Source: Chrysaora quinquecirrha
Lineage: Eukaryota; Cnidaria; Scyphozoa; Semaeostomeae; Pelagiidae
NCBI GenBank assembly: GCA_014526335.1
Contig: JACTAT010000315.1
Location: forward strand, 558,001-622,000
Direction of reading: 5' to 3'
DNA length: 64,000 nucleotides
Under the pieces are notes generated by a model, which did no database searches, was not told where the DNA came from, and saw nothing but the letters and a program-made list of their open reading frames with translations. Within the stretch, counting starts at the first letter, position 1. Each line of letters starts with the position of its first letter. Position numbers and translations under genes: made by a program. This document shows positions 63,201 to 64,000 of this stretch, piece by piece.

Positions 63201-63820
63201 AGAGCTTTTTTCGCCTGACACTCTGCAGAGTATAAAACCGAACGTCAGAAACAGACCGAAACAGTTGACTAAGGCGGAATTTATACTCAGATGCGGATCG
63301 GAATGTACCAATCAGAAAGTGAAGCCGAAATGGTATTTTGGTTTACACACCAATCAGCTTGGGGGATTCAGAGGGATGACCAGTAGAAAATTAATTGAAG
63401 AGTCCAGGTGAAAAAACGAACTCCTTATTCCCAAACCCCTAAGTGAAACAAAGATCTTGCTTTGCCAATGATGGAACTGGACTGCAAGAGTTCTATAGCT
63501 CAGCGAAAACGTCGTTAGCTCTCTGGTCATCCAGTCCAGGTTCGCTCCTCATTAAACAACGTTGGGACTTTTTCAGTGCACATGTTCAGTAAGTTTGGCC
63601 GGGGCCTTCGTTCTCAAGAAAAAAATCATAAATATTTTGTAAATACAATACTATACTGCACCTTCTTGCGATTTCCTTCCTTGAAATGTTTGTTTGCTTT
63701 GAGTTCGTTTGCAGCTTCCAGCCAGTCAGGCCATAAATGACGCAATCGTTGTTTCAGCCAACGATAATCTTTGAGAGCCAATAACGAAAGGGCACCATCT
63801 AAATCAGTTTTGATCTTGCA
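48091..63820 (-). CDS. MGAT5: MGAT5 (N-acetylglucosaminyltransferase V), 3' 14 exons
   Basis: Exons, 5' to 3' on the - strand: 63820-63662, 63069-62906, 61717-61583, 60024-59888, 58942-58827, 58098-58033, 56742-56656, 56325-56242, 55105-55043, 54087-53972, 51437-51360, 49967-49865, 49769-49712, 48289-48091. All junctions are GT-AG and phases agree, giving about 521 residues of the roughly 740 usual for the family. It is a GT18 Golgi enzyme that puts the beta-1,6 GlcNAc branch on N-glycans. Landmarks are GELVQWTDLIASAYILGHDV, LRILDSFGTEAEFNYRGYG, PDNSFLGF, IPSYVVNHGVM, VFIGLGFPFEGPGPLEAIAR, LTSQNPY, the CKHEC and ICEPSYF Cys motifs, and the CPCRNFQKGQTALCKSCL end. One exon (53972-54087) lacks 1 nt. 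The anchor and stem exons must lie past 64000. The gene lies head to tail with the truncated paralog. Confidence 0.95.
48475..48640 (+). mobile_element. tRNA-derived SINE, copy 3 (complete)
   Basis: The head is GGTGCTGTGGCGTCGTGGTG, the B-box-like motif GGGTTCGAGCC follows, and the tail is TTCACCTTCACCTTTACC. AGTTGA occurs on both sides as a possible short target duplication. Confidence 0.85.
48850..49115. repeat. Dispersed repeat, second copy of the 13705 family
   Basis: ATCGGCGATTTTTCGGAC, CGCAAATGACCTGTTGA, GACGGCAACTAGTC and GCGCTCTTGCGGTCG occur in the same order as at 13705-13950. The class is not recognised. Confidence 0.65.
49712..49769 (-). CDS. MGAT5: MGAT5 B exon KICEPSYFTDINVMKSFE
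   Basis: A 58-nt exon with acceptor cttgttttag and donor gtaag. ICEPSYF equals the vertebrate ICEPSFF. Split codons on both sides fit the neighbours. Confidence 0.93.
49865..49967 (-). CDS. MGAT5: MGAT5 B exon WPPLSSLELF / CKHECHKR
   Basis: A 103-nt exon with acceptor ctttttag and donor gtaag. It encodes NFCDDKAPRWPPLSSLELFL and GVSCKHECHKR, matching WPPLSALQVKL and the SCKQVC cysteine pair. Confidence 0.95.
50103..50400. repeat. MITE-like repeat, GCCTGGTTTACATATAGCC end
   Basis: The left end AAGCCTGGTTTACATATAGC is followed by repeats of CAGTGCTGAGACACGG-type words. The same family's reversed end is at 39340-39415. The right border is unclear. Confidence 0.55.
50455..50867. mobile_element. 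Tc1/mariner-type MITE, relative of 14004
   Basis: The ends CCCTTTTTTAATAAGCAAC and GTTGCTTATAAAAAACAGTG are inverted and flanked by TA. TAAAAGTTGCTT words recur inside. Confidence 0.75.
51360..51437 (-). CDS. MGAT5: MGAT5 B exon GYLPKEFTNIGMLERVHAFI
   Basis: A 78-nt, phase-0 exon with acceptor tccttttag and donor gtaaaag. It matches the YMPYEFTCEGMLQRINAFIE block. Confidence 0.95.
51899..53250 (-). mobile_element. hAT transposon, deletion derivative
   Basis: The ends CAGGGGCGTAGGAG and CTCCTACGCCACTG are hAT-type inverted repeats. An exact 8-bp target duplication GCTGGCAT lies at 51891-51898 and 53251-53258. At 1352 bp it is shorter than autonomous hAT elements, and only the 3' part of the transposase is present. 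Confidence 0.95.
52196..53101 (-). pseudogene. hAT transposase C-terminal remnant
   Basis: An open frame runs 53101-52352, is stopped by TAA at 52352-52354, and continues in the same frame for 51 more codons to 52196. The part after the stop carries AERSFST and MSERRYNNLLML, the C-terminal hAT dimerisation signature. The part before has VDSCLVEIAPRFDD, as in ZMYM1-like transposases. The N-terminal zinc finger and the first catalytic acidic residues are absent, so the product would be inactive. Confidence 0.88.
53650..53872. mobile_element. MITE with CAATAGAGG ends, complete copy
   Basis: The left CAATAGAGGTTGCCGC...GGCGGCC is mirrored on the right by GGCGGCC...TTGCGGAACCGTCTATTG. The centre has GGGAATAATTTCCTTAG and its reverse. 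Fragments are at 4831 and 13608. Confidence 0.85.
53972..54087 (-). CDS. MGAT5: MGAT5 B exon LTSQNPY..., 1-nt frameshift
   Basis: The acceptor is tttttcatag and the donor gttag. It is 116 nt where 117 are expected. The first frame reads LTSQNPYLEDYVGEPYVYTL up to DLTN, and the second frame then reads FEKILKEIKARK. One missing T in the run at about 54005-54007 (read on the - strand) explains the shift. Both neighbouring junctions need phase 0. Confidence 0.88.
54195..54480. mobile_element. Relative of the 9301 MITE without nested insertion
   Basis: CTCGAATTAGCCCCC, CTCGAATAAGC and TGACATGTTGATTTTAGCC match the 9301 element reversed. The site where 9382-10107 is inserted is continuous here. 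Ends are eroded. Confidence 0.75.
54674..54870 (-). mobile_element. tRNA-like retroposed element with 14-bp duplication
   Basis: TCCATTAAATAATA flanks both sides (54660-54673 and 54871-54884). On the - strand there is an A-box-like GGAGTAGTCAATTGGCTT and a B-box-like GGTTCGAATCC, but these sit at the far end, after about 100 bp of unrelated sequence, so polarity is unclear. Confidence 0.7.
55043..55105 (-). CDS. MGAT5: MGAT5 B exon FDPPRNKLTDAFFKGKPNLR
   Basis: A 63-nt, phase-0 exon with acceptor tcttttag and donor gtaatt. It matches the FNPPKSSKNTDFFIGKPTLRE segment, residue for residue in length. Confidence 0.95.
55250..56025. mobile_element. MITE-like repeat (GTGTTTCCAT ends) with nested element
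   Basis: The ends GTGTTTCCAT and ATGGAAACAC are inverted. The left arm is interrupted by the element at 55335. ATCGG-type words occur in both arms. The outer borders are only approximate. Confidence 0.5.
55335..55703. mobile_element. Tc1/mariner-type MITE, CACGTATCTTTTTTATAAG ends
   Basis: The ends CACGTATCTTTTTTATAAGA and TCTTATAAAAAAATACGTG are inverted and flanked by TA. AAGAAACTTT words recur inside. It is inserted into the larger repeat at 55250. Confidence 0.88.
56242..56325 (-). CDS. MGAT5: MGAT5 B exon VFIGLGFPFEGPGPLEAIAR
   Basis: An 84-nt, phase-0 exon with acceptor tattttctag and donor gtaag. It is the sugar-nucleotide side of the GT-B fold; GFPFEGPGPLEAIA equals the vertebrate GFPYEGPAPLEAIA. 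Confidence 0.97.
56656..56742 (-). CDS. MGAT5: MGAT5 B exon NLIPSYVVNHGVM
   Basis: An 87-nt, phase-0 exon with acceptor gttttgtag and donor gtaaaat. IPSYVVNHGVMKADDLKNLL matches IPSYVKNHGILSGRDLQFLL. Confidence 0.96.
57272..57455 (+). mobile_element. tRNA-derived SINE, copy 4 with CACCTT tail
   Basis: The head is GGTGCTGTAGCCTCGTGGTG, the B-box-like motif GGGTTCGAGCCC follows, and the tail is a CACCTT repeat. AGTTGG occurs on both sides. It is the best-preserved copy in the window. Confidence 0.88.
58033..58098 (-). CDS. MGAT5: MGAT5 B exon YLDTIKDFFEIHATMH
   Basis: A 66-nt, phase-0 exon with acceptor ttttatcag and donor gtatgtg. It matches IYLDIIHTYMEVHATVYG. Confidence 0.93.
58827..58942 (-). 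CDS. MGAT5: MGAT5 B exon HSPDNSFLGFIGGSGKDEQT
   Basis: A 116-nt exon with acceptor attttttag and donor gtaattt. It starts with two bases of a Pro codon and ends in phase 0 after LAVIYGKNDYYLR. It matches HTPDNSFLGFVVEQ and SLVYGK. Confidence 0.95.
59888..60024 (-). CDS. MGAT5: MGAT5 B exon LRILDSFGTEAEFNYRGYGD
   Basis: A 137-nt exon with acceptor cttttgcag and donor gtaag. LRILDSFGTEAEFN equals the vertebrate LRVLDSFGTEPEFN, followed by the WG..N and QQ..TYFP segment. Confidence 0.96.
60617..61095. mobile_element. MITE, GACCCCGTTTACACG ends
   Basis: The left end GACCCCGTTTACACGGGAGT is mirrored by the right end CTCCTGTAAACAGGGTCC. The interior matches 38640-39112 reversed. A 153-codon antisense open frame across it is not conserved in the other copy. 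Confidence 0.82.
61193..61438. mobile_element. Short MITE, CACCGTATTAGACATGAT ends
   Basis: The ends ACACCGTATTAGACATGAT and ATCATGTCTAATACGGTGT are perfect inverted repeats 245 bp apart. The interior holds GGCGCC palindromes and no protein frame. Confidence 0.8.
61583..61717 (-). CDS. MGAT5: MGAT5 B exon RIFDIIFTDFNGIIDLRKIG
   Basis: A 135-nt exon with acceptor ctttgtag and donor gtaag. It matches the RIVELIYIDIVGLAQFKKTLG block. The truncated paralog has no counterpart of this exon. Confidence 0.93.
61890..62252. mobile_element. Tc1/mariner-type MITE, third copy of the 55335 family
   Basis: The left end CATGTTATTTTTTCTAAGGA and right end TCCTTATAAAAAAACGTG are inverted and flanked by TA. 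GTTCCTTA words recur inside. Confidence 0.78.
62906..63069 (-). CDS. MGAT5: MGAT5 B catalytic exon GELVQWTDLIASAYILGHDV
   Basis: A 164-nt exon with acceptor gaatcatag and donor gtaag. It starts ILIYLGSMYYQPF in phase 0 and ends with GA of a Glu codon. GELVQW is intact. Confidence 0.96.
63211..63550. repeat. MITE arm (3193 family) followed by a tRNA-like module
   Basis: 63211-63470 shares CTGACACTCTGCAGAG, GACTAAGGCGGAATTTATAC and ACCAATCAGCTTG with the 3193 element. 63485-63550 has TATAGCTCAGCGAAAACG and CCAGTCCAGGTTCG, a single tRNA-like arm as in 47093-47953. Confidence 0.7.
63662..63820 (-). CDS. MGAT5: MGAT5 B pre-catalytic exon LRHLWPDWLEAANELKANKH
   Basis: A 159-nt, phase-0 exon with acceptor atttctag and donor gtgcag. 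It ends in a basic GNRKK just before the catalytic fold. It is the most upstream exon of this gene in the window. Confidence 0.92.
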
Positions 63821-64000
63821 CTAGAAATGAACAAGAATCGGTTTATAGAGTCTCTTTTTTAAGGCATAGAAGAAAAGAAATAAATAACTCACTAAAACCG
63901 TACTTCTGGCTGACGGCTGTCCCCGAAGGACATACAATACATATAGCAAAAAATTCGCCAAAAGAGGTTGGGTCACTTAATTTTGTTTCAAAATTAACGT

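Overview
This window looks like animal nuclear DNA, most likely from a cnidarian such as an anthozoan coral. It is AT-rich. Its genes are split into short exons with GT-AG introns, and it is packed with short non-autonomous DNA transposons and tRNA-derived SINEs. I recognise parts of three protein genes, all eukaryotic: a CMIP (c-Maf-inducing protein) gene on the + strand, and two MGAT5-type (GT18, N-acetylglucosaminyltransferase V) genes on the - strand. The taxon is an inference from style and gene content. Both N runs (598-1097 and 37570-38069) are exactly 500 bases, so they are scaffold placeholders of unknown true size.

Layout. 1-597 is an inverted, diverged copy of 10696-11287 and runs into the first gap. 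1212-14352 holds the 3' part of CMIP: twelve exons with matching phases (364 residues), ending in the leucine-rich-repeat tail. Its introns are full of TIR elements, including one MITE nested inside another. 14353-16280 is intergenic with one MITE-like repeat. 16281-37569 is one uninterrupted tandem satellite of about 195-197 bp per monomer (roughly 108 monomers). It has clear higher-order structure: multiples of about 1.37 kb (7 monomers), a 592-bp trimer and a 785-bp tetramer. The right end of the satellite is hidden in the second gap.

38435-45502 (- strand) holds the 5' half of an MGAT5-like gene: a type II membrane anchor, stem exons and the first catalytic exon with its GELVQW motif. Its remaining catalytic exons are absent from the window; the gene stops where the gap and satellite begin. 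48091-63820 (- strand) holds the 3' fourteen exons of a second MGAT5 gene. They encode almost the whole catalytic domain and end in a Cys-rich tail. One exon carries an apparent 1-nt deletion. The two MGAT5 genes lie head to tail, and the two exons they share have equal phases, which indicates tandem duplication.

The accessory layer is rich. It includes Harbinger/Tourist-type MITEs with TTA or TAA target duplications, Tc1/mariner-type MITEs with TA duplications, a hAT deletion derivative with an 8-bp duplication and a broken transposase, four copies of one SINE, and foldback elements whose arms are outward-facing tRNA-like modules. The two recognised gene families do not form a pathway: CMIP is a signalling adaptor, while MGAT5 is a Golgi enzyme that branches N-glycans.
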